A stretch of DNA of 64,000 nt from Devosia oryzisoli (GTDB taxonomy: Bacteria; Pseudomonadota; Alphaproteobacteria; Rhizobiales; Devosiaceae). Within the stretch, counting starts at the first letter, position 1; each line of letters starts with the position of its first letter. Shown here piece after piece: positions 1-7,802 of the stretch. Under the pieces are notes generated by a model. That model made no database searches, had not been told where the DNA came from, and saw only the letters and a program-made list of their open reading frames with translations. Made by a program: the position numbers and the translations under genes. The stretch spans positions 62,001 through 126,000 of the forward strand of contig NZ_JACYFU010000006.1 of assembly GCF_014837245.1 (NCBI RefSeq). Direction: 5' to 3'.

Positions 1-40
1 GGGCGGTCCTCTTTGATGCGGAACAAAGTGAAGCGATGTT

Positions 41-523
41 TCAAGAAGTGGGGGTTTTGAGGGACTCAGCGGCAGGGGACTGCAGCCCCCGCGCGCGTGC
101 CAGGTCGAACAGTTCGCCCTCGAGCGCAATCCGCCGCCGGATGGCCAGAAAGAGGCTGCGCGCCATGAAGCCCAGCGCTTCGTCGCAGGCAGGATGAGCG
201 CCGCCAGCCATCGTCATCAGGATCTCCTCGAGGTCTTCGGCGTAGGAGGCGTCTTCTTCGACTTCCCTCAGCAGGCGGCGGGCGGTGGGACCGAAGTCAT
301 CGAGGGGCGAGAGACTCGGGCTCCGGGTGAGGCATTGGAATAGAACCTGCCCCGCCGCGGTCGCGGAGGCCATCGTGCTGTGCAATTGGCGAGCGACTTG
401 AGACAGGGTCTGCGGGCTGACCGGTGCGGCAAGGCTGTCGGCAAGCCGCTCCAGATCATCGCAAAGTCGTCGCTGCTGGTCGTGCACGCGCGAGACGGTC
501 TGGGCGTCAGAGCCTTCGATCAT
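41..523 (-). CDS. Hemerythrin-like helical protein, metal ligands largely absent
   Basis: A 160-residue, all-helical-looking protein with no signal peptide or membrane segment. The pattern VHDQQRRLCDDLE near the N-terminus and RRRIALEGELFDLARARGL near the C-terminus follows the helix spacing of hemerythrin (HHE) domains, but the His residues that would bind the di-iron centre are mostly missing, so oxygen or iron binding is doubtful. The start at 523 is chosen because an AGGAGG ribosome site sits just upstream; an upstream in-frame ATG at 649 lacks one. The gene is divergent from the PAS hybrid kinase at 691 and shares its promoter region. It could simply be an unrelated four-helix protein; the fold call is inference. 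Confidence 0.5.
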   Translation of the reverse strand: MIEGSDAQTVSRVHDQQRRLCDDLERLADSLAAPVSPQTLSQVARQLHSTMASATAAGQVLFQCLTRSPSLSPLDDFGPTARRLLREVEEDASYAEDLEEILMTMAGGAHPACDEALGFMARSLFLAIRRRIALEGELFDLARARGLQSPAAESLKTPTS

Positions 524-644
524 GCCGGTGCCTCCTGTGGAGGACGATCCTTGCCCAATCGGGGAGGCGATGACTTTGCGCTGGATCAAAAGTGTAGTTG
601 GGCACCCGGGGACAATCGCAAAGCCTATGGCGCTGGCCGCCGAT

Positions 645-659
645 GACATATGATATGTC
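645..659. promoter_or_regulatory. Perfect inverted repeat in divergent promoter region
   Basis: GACATAT-G-ATATGTC is a perfect 7-bp inverted repeat around one base. It is AT-rich against a GC-rich background and lies in the 167-bp gap between the divergent hemerythrin-like gene (start 523) and the kinase gene (start 691). It is a plausible operator for a dimeric regulator; which protein binds is unknown. Confidence 0.4.
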
Positions 660-690
660 GCGGCAACGATGCTTCCCTTAGGCGATTGGC

Positions 691-2658
691 ATGACGGACT
701 ACAGGGTGGACCACAGCGTCATGACGGAACAGAGCGCCTGGGCGGGCGTGGATGAGCAGAACGCGCGATATCGGCTGCTCATCGAGGCGATCACCGACTA
801 CGCCATCTACATGCTTGATCCGGAAGGACGGGTGGCGACCTGGAACGCCGGCGCGGAGCGGATCAAGGGATATCGGGCCCAAGAGATCATCGGCCAGCAT
901 TTCTCGGTTTTCTACACCCCAGAGGATCGCGCGGGTGGCCTGCCGGAACGCGCCCTGGCGCGGGCGACGGAGGAAGGCCGGTTCGAGCTCGAAGAGTGGT
1001 GCGTGCGCAAGGATGGCACGCGCTTCTGGACCAGCGTGGTCATCGACGCCATCCGCAGCCCAACGGGGCAGTTGCTCGGCTTTGCCAAGGTGACGCGGGA
1101 CCTCAGCGAGCGCAAGCGGGCCGAGCAGGCGCTGGCCAGCAGCGAGGAGCAGTTCCGGCGGCTGGTGACGAACGTCACCGATTACGCCATCTACATGTTG
1201 AGCCCGAGCGGCGAAGTCAGCAGCTGGAACATGGGCGCCGAGCGCATCAAGGGATATCAAGCCGACGAAATCATCGGGCAGCACTTTTCGCGCTTTTATC
1301 CCGAGGAAGACCGGCTTGCCGGCAAACCCGAGCACGGCCTCCAGACGGCGCGGCAGCAGGGGCACTTCCATTCCGAAGGCTGGCGGGTGCGCAAGGATGG
1401 CTCGCGCTTCTGGGCGAGCGTGGTTATTGACGCGATTTACGACGATGCAGGAGAGTTGGTCGGCTTTGCCAAGATCACCCGCGACGTCACCGAGAAAATG
1501 GAACAACAAAAGCGGCTGGACCAGACGCGCGAAGAGCTGTTCCAGGCGCAGAAGCTGGAAGCAATCGGCCAGCTGACGGGCGGGGTGGCCCACGATTTCA
1601 ACAATCTGCTCATGGTGGTGCTGGGGAGCCTCGAGGCGCTGGAACGGCGCCTGACGCTGGAGGAGCGGGATGCGCGGCTGCTCGAAAATGCGACGCAGGC
1701 GGCGCAACGCGGCGCCAAGCTGACGCAGCGCATGCTGGCCTTTGCGCGCAAGCAGGAGCTGGAGCAGAAGGCCGTCGACCTGCCCGACCTCGTGCGGGGG
1801 ATGAGCAACCTGCTGGGGCGGACGCTCGGGCCCTCCATCCTGATCGAAACGCGTTTCCCGCTCGGCCTGCCGGCGGTGCTCGCCGACCCCAACCAGATCG
1901 ACTCGGCGCTCCTCAACCTTGCCGTCAACGCGCGGGATGCCATGCCCGAGGGTGGGACGCTGATCATCGGTGCGCGCGCGGCCGCGCTCGACAACACGAT
2001 CGGCCGGCTGCCGGCGGGCAATTATGTGTGCCTTTACGTCGAGGACACGGGCGAGGGCATGGACGAAGCGACCCTGGCGCGGGCGGCCGACCCGTTCTTT
2101 ACCACCAAGGGAATCGGCAAGGGCACCGGCATGGGTCTGTCCATGGTGCAGGGGATTGCCGAGCAATCGGGCGGCCGCATAGTGATTCGCAGCCGCAAGG
2201 GCGTGGGGACGACCGTCGAAATCTGGCTCAAGGCCGTGGACACCCCAACAACGGCAGAGGAACCGGCCGAGGTGGCGCCCGAAGCGCCGGCCCAAGCAGG
2301 GCGCTCGCTGCGGGTGCTGGCGGTGGACGATGATGCGCTGGTGCTGATGAATACGGTGATGATGCTCGAGGACCTCGGCCACCAGGTGATCGAGGCGCAT
2401 TCGGGCGACAAGGCCCTGAGCGTGCTCGAAACGGATCGGGACATCGACCTGGTCATTACCGACCAGGCCATGCCGCGTATGACCGGGCTCGATCTTGCCA
2501 CGGCCATCGGCAAGCGCTGGCCGGGGACGCCGGTGGTTCTGGCGAGCGGCTATGGCGAAATCGACGACGTGCGCTCGCTGACCCTGCCGCGGCTGGCCAA
2601 GCCGTTCGGCCAGACCGAGCTGCAGCGCGTCATTGCCCGGGCCCTCGAAGCGGGCTGA
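691..2658 (+). CDS. Hybrid histidine kinase, PAS-PAS-HK-receiver
   Basis: A cytoplasmic sensor kinase of 655 residues with no membrane segments. Two PAS domains (about 30-145 and 155-270) are clear duplicates of each other. A dimerisation/phosphoacceptor helix follows with H301 in GGVAHDFNNLL, then an HATPase domain with N-box around NLAVNARDAMPEGG (about 409-422) and G-box EDTGEGMDEATL (about 450). A C-terminal receiver domain has an acidic cluster VDDDA near 546 and probable phospho-acceptor D591 in VITDQAMP. It should autophosphorylate and pass phosphate to its own receiver, then to an unseen partner; no output domain or separate regulator is adjacent. ATG 691 is used; an in-frame ATG at 721 is also possible. 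Confidence 0.9.
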   Translation: MTDYRVDHSVMTEQSAWAGVDEQNARYRLLIEAITDYAIYMLDPEGRVATWNAGAERIKGYRAQEIIGQHFSVFYTPEDRAGGLPERALARATEEGRFELEEWCVRKDGTRFWTSVVIDAIRSPTGQLLGFAKVTRDLSERKRAEQALASSEEQFRRLVTNVTDYAIYMLSPSGEVSSWNMGAERIKGYQADEIIGQHFSRFYPEEDRLAGKPEHGLQTARQQGHFHSEGWRVRKDGSRFWASVVIDAIYDDAGELVGFAKITRDVTEKMEQQKRLDQTREELFQAQKLEAIGQLTGGVAHDFNNLLMVVLGSLEALERRLTLEERDARLLENATQAAQRGAKLTQRMLAFARKQELEQKAVDLPDLVRGMSNLLGRTLGPSILIETRFPLGLPAVLADPNQIDSALLNLAVNARDAMPEGGTLIIGARAAALDNTIGRLPAGNYVCLYVEDTGEGMDEATLARAADPFFTTKGIGKGTGMGLSMVQGIAEQSGGRIVIRSRKGVGTTVEIWLKAVDTPTTAEEPAEVAPEAPAQAGRSLRVLAVDDDALVLMNTVMMLEDLGHQVIEAHSGDKALSVLETDRDIDLVITDQAMPRMTGLDLATAIGKRWPGTPVVLASGYGEIDDVRSLTLPRLAKPFGQTELQRVIARALEAG

Positions 2659-2887
2659 CCGGGTCGGTTACCATCTGCTGGCTTGGCCCGCTCGGGCCAG
2701 GCGCGATCGTAACCGTCGCCGCCGACGCGGTTCTGCGTCATGGCGGCCAGGATCTGGCCCGGCGTGATGGAAATGCGACTGGGATTGGCGTGTAACTGAC
2801 CCTATATTGAAGCCGAATAACAGATCGACAAAGTCAGAGATGCCGCCTTGCCCCTTCCAGGTGAGGCCGGCGAGAAGGAGTTGAGCC
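2659..2887. other. Gap between kinase and msrB, no gene recognised
   Basis: This 229-bp gap contains only weak, unconvincing open frames. It must hold the msrB promoter, but no clear -35/-10 pair stands out. The msrB ribosome site (AAGGAG) lies at its end. Confidence 0.4.
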
Positions 2888-3292
2888 ATGGATGCGCATG
2901 CCTATCCCGTTACCCGCACCGAGGCGGAATGGCGCCAGAAGCTGACGCCGGAACAGTTCCGCATCATGCGCGAGCATGGCACCGAGCAACCGGGGAGCTG
3001 CGCACTGCTGCACGAGACGCGGCAGGGATCGTTTTCCTGCGCCGGATGCGACACTGCGCTGTTCCAGTCGACGCTGAAATTCGAAAGCGGCACGGGCTGG
3101 CCGAGCTTCAACGATCCGGTTCCCGGCTCGGTGGAGACGACGACCGATCGCAGCTTTGGCATGGTGCGCACCGAAGTGCACTGCGCCACCTGCGGCAGCC
3201 ATCTGGGACACGTCTTCCCCGATGGTCCCCCACCGACCGGGCTGCGCTACTGCATCAATGGCGTGGCGCTGAATTTCACGCCGATAGATTAG
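2888..3292 (+). CDS. msrB: Peptide-methionine (R)-S-oxide reductase
   Basis: MsrB reduces the R-epimer of methionine sulfoxide in proteins or as free amino acid, repairing oxidative damage in the cytoplasm. The 134-residue length is typical of single-domain MsrB. Two CxxC pairs (C51/C54 in CAGC and C99/C102 in CATC) match the structural zinc site, and C122 in RYCINGVAL is the catalytic (sulfenic acid) cysteine. The hallmark GTGWPSF is present. An AAGGAG ribosome site precedes ATG 2888. The gene is monocistronic, closed by an intrinsic terminator directly after the stop; no msrA is adjacent. Confidence 0.97.
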   Translation: MDAHAYPVTRTEAEWRQKLTPEQFRIMREHGTEQPGSCALLHETRQGSFSCAGCDTALFQSTLKFESGTGWPSFNDPVPGSVETTTDRSFGMVRTEVHCATCGSHLGHVFPDGPPPTGLRYCINGVALNFTPID

Positions 3293-3298
3293 GTGGGA

Positions 3299-3322
3299 GC
3301 CCCGGATTTTCCGGGGCTTTTT
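3299..3322 (+). terminator. Intrinsic terminator of msrB
   Basis: A stem GCCCCGG / CCGGGGC with loop ATTTT is followed by TTTTT, seven bases after the msrB stop codon. It is a textbook rho-independent terminator on the plus strand. Confidence 0.88.
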
Positions 3323-3354
3323 GTTGGGCTGGTGGGGGTGGGCTGGCATGAGCC

Positions 3355-5844
3355 CTAGGTGCCGCGGGGCTTGGCGCGGCTGGTGGCGGGGGCGGCGAGG
3401 GGATCGTCGGGCCAGGGGTGGCGCGGATAGCGGCCCTTGAGGTCCCTGGCCACATCCTTCCACGAGCCGCGCCAGAAGCCGGGCAGGTCGCGCGTGGTCT
3501 GGATGGGGCGATGGGCGGGAGACAACAGCACGAGAAGCAGCGGGACACGGCCGCCGGCAATAGTGGGGTGCCGGTCGAGGCCGAACAATTCCTGCACCCG
3601 CACTTCGAGGGCAGGGCCGTTTTCGGCGGCATAGTCGATCGGCAGATGACTGCCGGAGGGGGCGTGGAAGTGGCTGGGCAGCAGGCGGTCCATCTCCTGA
3701 CGCTCGGACCAGGGCAAAAGCGCGTCGAGCGCGGAACCCAGGTGCTGCGCCGAGATGGCGGCGAGGCGCGTTTCTCCCACGATGTGTGGCGTGAGCCAGG
3801 AGGGGTCGGCCGCAAGGGCGGCGTCGGAGAGGTCGGGCCAGCTTCCGCCCAAGGTCTGCGAGAGATAGGTGGCGCGGGCGCGCAGCGCCTTTTGCTCCTT
3901 GCTCCAGGGCAGGGCTTCGGGACGCTGGATGGCGGCCTTTGCCAGGAGCGCGGCAGCGGCTTCGAAATCGGTGATGGCGGCTGTGTCGTCGGCGAGGCGC
4001 AGGGCATCGAGCCGGCGCTGGCGGCGGGCGCGCACCGAGCCGGTGGCGGCGTCGAAGGCCAGCGTGGTCTGGCTGCTCATCCGGCTGGCAAAGAGGGTTT
4101 CCAGGTCTTCGGCATCGAGCGCCGCTGCGGCGCGAATGCGGCCCTGGGTGGCGCTGCCGGTGAGATCGGCCACCACCAGGTAGGGACTGGCGGAAAGCGC
4201 ATGGGTTTCGTCGAGCTGGGCCTGACGGCCATTGGCGAGACGGAAGCGGCCTCGCGGTCCGGCCGCCTGCGCCACGCGATCGGGGAAAGCGCGGGCCAGG
4301 TGCTGGCCGACGTCGGGCACCGAACCTGTAGAGCCCTCGGATCGCGCCCGAGGGTGACGATCGGCGGAGGTAGCCAGTTTTGACCACCGCGCCGCCAAGC
4401 CACGGGCGTCGTCGGCGCGGCGGGAGCGGTCGGCGCGGAAGCGCTCGATCCGGCGGGCGAGATCGAGGTCGTCGCCGCCAAGACCGCGTTCGCCCATGAG
4501 GACGGCGAGTTCGGCCGCGGTCCCCGCATCGCCGTCTTCGGCGCCGGCGAGGATCATGTGGGCCAGGCGCGGGTGCAGCGGCAGGCGCGCCAGGGCGCGG
4601 CCAGCCGGGGTCAAATGCCCCTTGTCATCGAGCGCCGCCAGACGCTGCAGGAGGGCATTGGCTTCGGCCCAGGCTGGCGCCGGTGGCGGATCGAGGAAGG
4701 CGAGCTGGGCGGGATCGGTCACGCCCCACGAGGCGAGATCGAGCACGAGACCGTTGAGATCGGCGGAGAGGATTTCGGGCGTGTCGAAGGGCTCCAGCGC
4801 CGCCGTCTGGCCTGCATTCCAGAGGCGAATGCAGACGCCGGGGCTGGTGCGGCCGGCGCGGCCGCGGCGCTGGTCGGCGCCGGCGCGTGAAACCCGCCGC
4901 GTGGCGAGGGTGGTGAGGCCGGTGGACGGTTCGTAAACAGGAACCCGCTTAAAGCCGCTGTCGATGACGATGCGGATGCCCTCGATGGTGAGCGAGGTTT
5001 CCGCGATGGACGTCGCCAGCACCACCTTGCGCCGGCCCGGCGGGGCCGGCTCGATGGCGGCATCCTGTTCCCTCGTGCCGAGCTGGCCATAGAGCGGGGC
5101 AAGATCGGTATCGGCAGGCAGGCGGCCGGCGAGGCGTTCGGCGGTGCGGGTGATTTCGCCCTGACCGGGCAGGAACACCAGGACCGAGCCCTCGTGTTCG
5201 CGCAGTGCGGCAAGGGTGGCCGCAGCGATCTGATCTTCGAGGCGCTGCAACGGGTCGGGCTCGCGATGGATGGTTTCGACCGGATAGGTGCGGCCGGGGC
5301 TGTCGATGACCGGGGCATCCCCCAGAAGCCGGGCGACGCGCGCGCCGTCGATGGTGGCGGACATGACGAGGAGCCGCAGATCGGGGCGGAGCGCACGGGC
5401 GTCGAGCGCCAGCGCCAAGCCCAGATCGGCATCGAGGCTGCGCTCGTGGAACTCGTCGAACAGCACGGCGGCAGTGCCGGTCAGTTCAGGGTCGTCGAGC
5501 AGCATGCGGGTAAAGATGCCTTCGGTGACCACTTCGATGCGCGTCCGGGTGGAGATTTTGCTTTCCATGCGGACGCGGTAGCCCACGGTCTGCCCGACAT
5601 CCTCGCCGAGCAGGCGGCTCATCTGCCGCGCGGCGGCGCGCGTGGCGAGGCGCCGGGGCTCGAGCATGACGATGCGGCCCTCGTTCCGCCAGGGCGCGTC
5701 GAGCAGGGCAAGCGGCACGCGCGTCGTCTTGCCGGCGCCGGGCTGGGCGACGAGGACGGCGCTTGTGCCCTGGTCCAGCGCCTCGGCGAGAGCGGGTAGG
5801 GCAGCGTCTATGGGCAGGGCGGGCCAGGACATGGCTGCGGACAT
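3355..5844 (-). CDS. hrpB: ATP-dependent RNA helicase HrpB (DEAH family)
   Basis: A DEAH/RHA-type helicase of about 829 residues, the usual HrpB length. Walker A GAGKTT spans about 36-41, motif II is DEFH at 130-133, and SAT (motif III) lies near 165. Further on come the second RecA domain with the GRAGRTSPG motif VI, the helicase-associated region and the HrpB C-terminal domain. The substrate of HrpB in this clade is not established. The start at 5844 (MSAAMSWPALP) fits family N-termini; the frame stays open to about 6663, but that part lies antisense to the DUF72 gene and looks non-coding. An alternative ATG is at 5832. Divergent from the DUF72 gene at 5944. Confidence 0.95.
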   Translation of the reverse strand: MSAAMSWPALPIDAALPALAEALDQGTSAVLVAQPGAGKTTRVPLALLDAPWRNEGRIVMLEPRRLATRAAARQMSRLLGEDVGQTVGYRVRMESKISTRTRIEVVTEGIFTRMLLDDPELTGTAAVLFDEFHERSLDADLGLALALDARALRPDLRLLVMSATIDGARVARLLGDAPVIDSPGRTYPVETIHREPDPLQRLEDQIAAATLAALREHEGSVLVFLPGQGEITRTAERLAGRLPADTDLAPLYGQLGTREQDAAIEPAPPGRRKVVLATSIAETSLTIEGIRIVIDSGFKRVPVYEPSTGLTTLATRRVSRAGADQRRGRAGRTSPGVCIRLWNAGQTAALEPFDTPEILSADLNGLVLDLASWGVTDPAQLAFLDPPPAPAWAEANALLQRLAALDDKGHLTPAGRALARLPLHPRLAHMILAGAEDGDAGTAAELAVLMGERGLGGDDLDLARRIERFRADRSRRADDARGLAARWSKLATSADRHPRARSEGSTGSVPDVGQHLARAFPDRVAQAAGPRGRFRLANGRQAQLDETHALSASPYLVVADLTGSATQGRIRAAAALDAEDLETLFASRMSSQTTLAFDAATGSVRARRQRRLDALRLADDTAAITDFEAAAALLAKAAIQRPEALPWSKEQKALRARATYLSQTLGGSWPDLSDAALAADPSWLTPHIVGETRLAAISAQHLGSALDALLPWSERQEMDRLLPSHFHAPSGSHLPIDYAAENGPALEVRVQELFGLDRHPTIAGGRVPLLLVLLSPAHRPIQTTRDLPGFWRGSWKDVARDLKGRYPRHPWPDDPLAAPATSRAKPRGT

Positions 5845-5943
5845 ATCGAGTGCGCGGCCAAAGGGGAAGGGTGTTGCGGGCGCGGGCTGCTGTGCCCGGT
5901 GCCATCGCCGGCAACGCGGACGAGTGCCGGACGTTTTACCCGC

Positions 5944-6849
5944 ATGGACAAGCGTGGCCAGATCAGGATCGGCGTTTCGGGGTGGACCTATGCGCCCTGG
6001 CGCGGGGCGTTCTATCCTCAGGGGCTGGCGCAGAAGAAGGAACTCGCGTTTGCAGCGGCGACGTTCAACGCGCTCGAAATCAACGGCACGTTCTACGGCA
6101 TGCAGACGCCCAAGGCTTTTCGAAGCTGGGCTGCGGCAGTGCCGGACAATTTCGTCTTCGCCGTCAAGGGGCCGCGCTACCTGACGCACATGCTGCGGCT
6201 CAAGGAGCCGCAGGCGCCGCTTGCCAATTTCCTCGCCTCGGGGCCGCTGGCGCTGGGGGACCGGCTGGGGCCGCTGCTGTGGCAGTTTCCCGAGCGGTTC
6301 CGGTTCGACGCGGACCGGATCGAAGCCTTCCTTGCCATGCTGCCGCGGGACACCGTGGACGCCGCCGAGCTGGCGCGGCGGCACGACGGGCGGCTGCGGG
6401 CCCGTGCCGACTATGGCGACGGGGTGCGCCGGCCGGTGCGCCACGCGATGGAAATCCGGCACGAAAGCTTCAAGGATTCCGCTTTCCTCGCGCTGTTGCG
6501 CCGCTATGGCGTCGCGTTGGTCTGCGCCGACACGGTAGACTGGCCGCTGCTGATGGATGTCACGGCCGACTTCGTCTACTGCCGCCTGCATGGCTCGACC
6601 GAGCTCTACAAATCCGCCTACGAGCCGGAGGCGCTCGACCGATGGGCCGAGCGCGTGCGGCACTGGAGCCGGGGTGAGGCGACGGACGGCAACTTCGTCG
6701 GCGGCCCCACGGCGGACGGGCGGGCGCGGGACGTTTTCGTGTTCTTCGACAACACCGACAAATTGATGGCGCCGGGCGATGCCAGGGGGCTCATGGAGCG
6801 GCTGGGCGTGGTCTGGCGGCCGGCAGAGGGGGAGGGGGCCGCAGGCTGA
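5944..6849 (+). CDS. DUF72 family protein (YecE-like)
   Basis: A 301-residue cytoplasmic protein of the DUF72/YecE family, a TIM-barrel fold with no firmly assigned reaction. Family signatures seen are IGVSGWTYAPWRGAFYP at the N-terminus, LEINGTFYG, FAVKGPRYLTH, LLWQFP, and near the C-terminus YCRLHGSTELYKS and VFFDNT. ATG 5944 (MDKRGQIRIG) is preferred; the frame opens earlier, at 5899, without family similarity there. It is divergent from hrpB and followed 86 bp later by the aldose-epimerase-like gene on the same strand. Confidence 0.88.
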   Translation: MDKRGQIRIGVSGWTYAPWRGAFYPQGLAQKKELAFAAATFNALEINGTFYGMQTPKAFRSWAAAVPDNFVFAVKGPRYLTHMLRLKEPQAPLANFLASGPLALGDRLGPLLWQFPERFRFDADRIEAFLAMLPRDTVDAAELARRHDGRLRARADYGDGVRRPVRHAMEIRHESFKDSAFLALLRRYGVALVCADTVDWPLLMDVTADFVYCRLHGSTELYKSAYEPEALDRWAERVRHWSRGEATDGNFVGGPTADGRARDVFVFFDNTDKLMAPGDARGLMERLGVVWRPAEGEGAAG

Positions 6850-6935
6850 GGAAGCCGCGCGTTTTGCCGTTCTCCTGGTCGGGCGAAGCGGTTATGGTCG
6901 CCGCCGAAATCGTTTCCGACTGGCCGGAGAGGCGC

Positions 6936-7802
6936 ATGCAACTGACCCGAATCGCCAATGGTGATCTCACCGTGGACGTCGCAGCCCTGGGTGCGGAAAT
7001 GCAGTCCATCCAGACGCGCGATGGCCGGCACTGGCTGTGGCACGGCGATGCGCGGTTCTGGACCGGCCGGTCCCCGGTGCTCTTTCCCATGGTGGGGCGG
7101 GCGCCGAACGACACGGTCAGCATCGACGGGCAACGCTTCCAGATGGCGCAGCACGGCTTTGCCCGGCGCAGCAATTTCGACCTGGTGCTGGAGGAGAGCG
7201 ATCGCTGCCGGTATCGGCTCGAGGCCTCCGAGGCGAGCCGGGCGCTCTACCCGTTCGCCTTCCGGCTCGACATCGAGCACCGGCTGGTGGGACGATCGGT
7301 GGTGGTGACGGCGGAGGTGACCAACAAGGACCATCGCCTGATGCCCTATGGCATCGGCTTCCACCCCGCCTTCGCCTGGCCCCTGCCGGGCGCCGGGGAC
7401 CAGCCGCACCAGGTGGTGCTGGACAGCGGCGACGATCCGGCGCTGCGGCGGCTCTCCGGGGGGCTGCTCGATCCTCGTCCGCTGCCCTCGCCGTTCGAAG
7501 CCGGTCGGTTGACGCTCGACCACCAGCAGTTTGCGGACGACGCGATGATCTTTCCCGAGGGAGCCGGGGCGGGGCTGCGCTACGGGCCGCAAGACCGGCC
7601 GCAGGTGCATTTTACGTGGGACAACCTGCCCAATCTGGCGCTGTGGACCAAACCGGGAGCCGAGTTCATCTGCCTCGAGCCCTGGCACGGCACGGCGGCC
7701 TATGCGGGCGGTACGGACGCGCTGGCGGAGCGGCCCTATTCCGAGCTTCTGGGCCCGGGCGCGACCGGGCGCTACAGCTTCACGGCCGAACTGATCGGGT
7801 GA
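6936..7802 (+). CDS. Aldose 1-epimerase family protein
   Basis: A 288-residue member of the galactose-mutarotase-like superfamily, of the short LACX-like type. This family interconverts alpha and beta anomers of sugars or sugar phosphates. Recognisable parts are LGAEMQSI, FWTGRSPVLFPMVGR, QHGFARRSNF (the conserved HGF histidine), PYGIGFHPAF (second His) and LEPWHGTAAY (C-terminal catalytic Glu region). The start at 6936 has a GGAGAGG ribosome site; the upstream extension from 6864 does not match the family. Its stop codon abuts the stop of the convergent ATPase gene (TGATCA), leaving no terminator space. Confidence 0.85.
   Translation: MQLTRIANGDLTVDVAALGAEMQSIQTRDGRHWLWHGDARFWTGRSPVLFPMVGRAPNDTVSIDGQRFQMAQHGFARRSNFDLVLEESDRCRYRLEASEASRALYPFAFRLDIEHRLVGRSVVVTAEVTNKDHRLMPYGIGFHPAFAWPLPGAGDQPHQVVLDSGDDPALRRLSGGLLDPRPLPSPFEAGRLTLDHQQFADDAMIFPEGAGAGLRYGPQDRPQVHFTWDNLPNLALWTKPGAEFICLEPWHGTAAYAGGTDALAERPYSELLGPGATGRYSFTAELIG

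Noticed and set aside
1..40. End of a plus-strand gene at the left edge
   Set aside because: A short frame can be read, but it is too brief and has no recognisable motif.
625..2400. Long open frame antisense to the hybrid kinase
   Set aside because: It is a GC-rich shadow: Arg/His/Leu-heavy, no family motifs, while the plus-strand frame encodes clear kinase domains.
2659..2887. Possible small gene on the minus strand (NPSRISITPGQILAAMTQNR)
   Set aside because: The peptide looks tidy but has no ribosome site and continues antisense into the kinase gene without a stop.
5845..6663. N-terminal extension of HrpB
   Set aside because: It is antisense to the DUF72 gene and has no helicase similarity; 5844 gives the usual family length.
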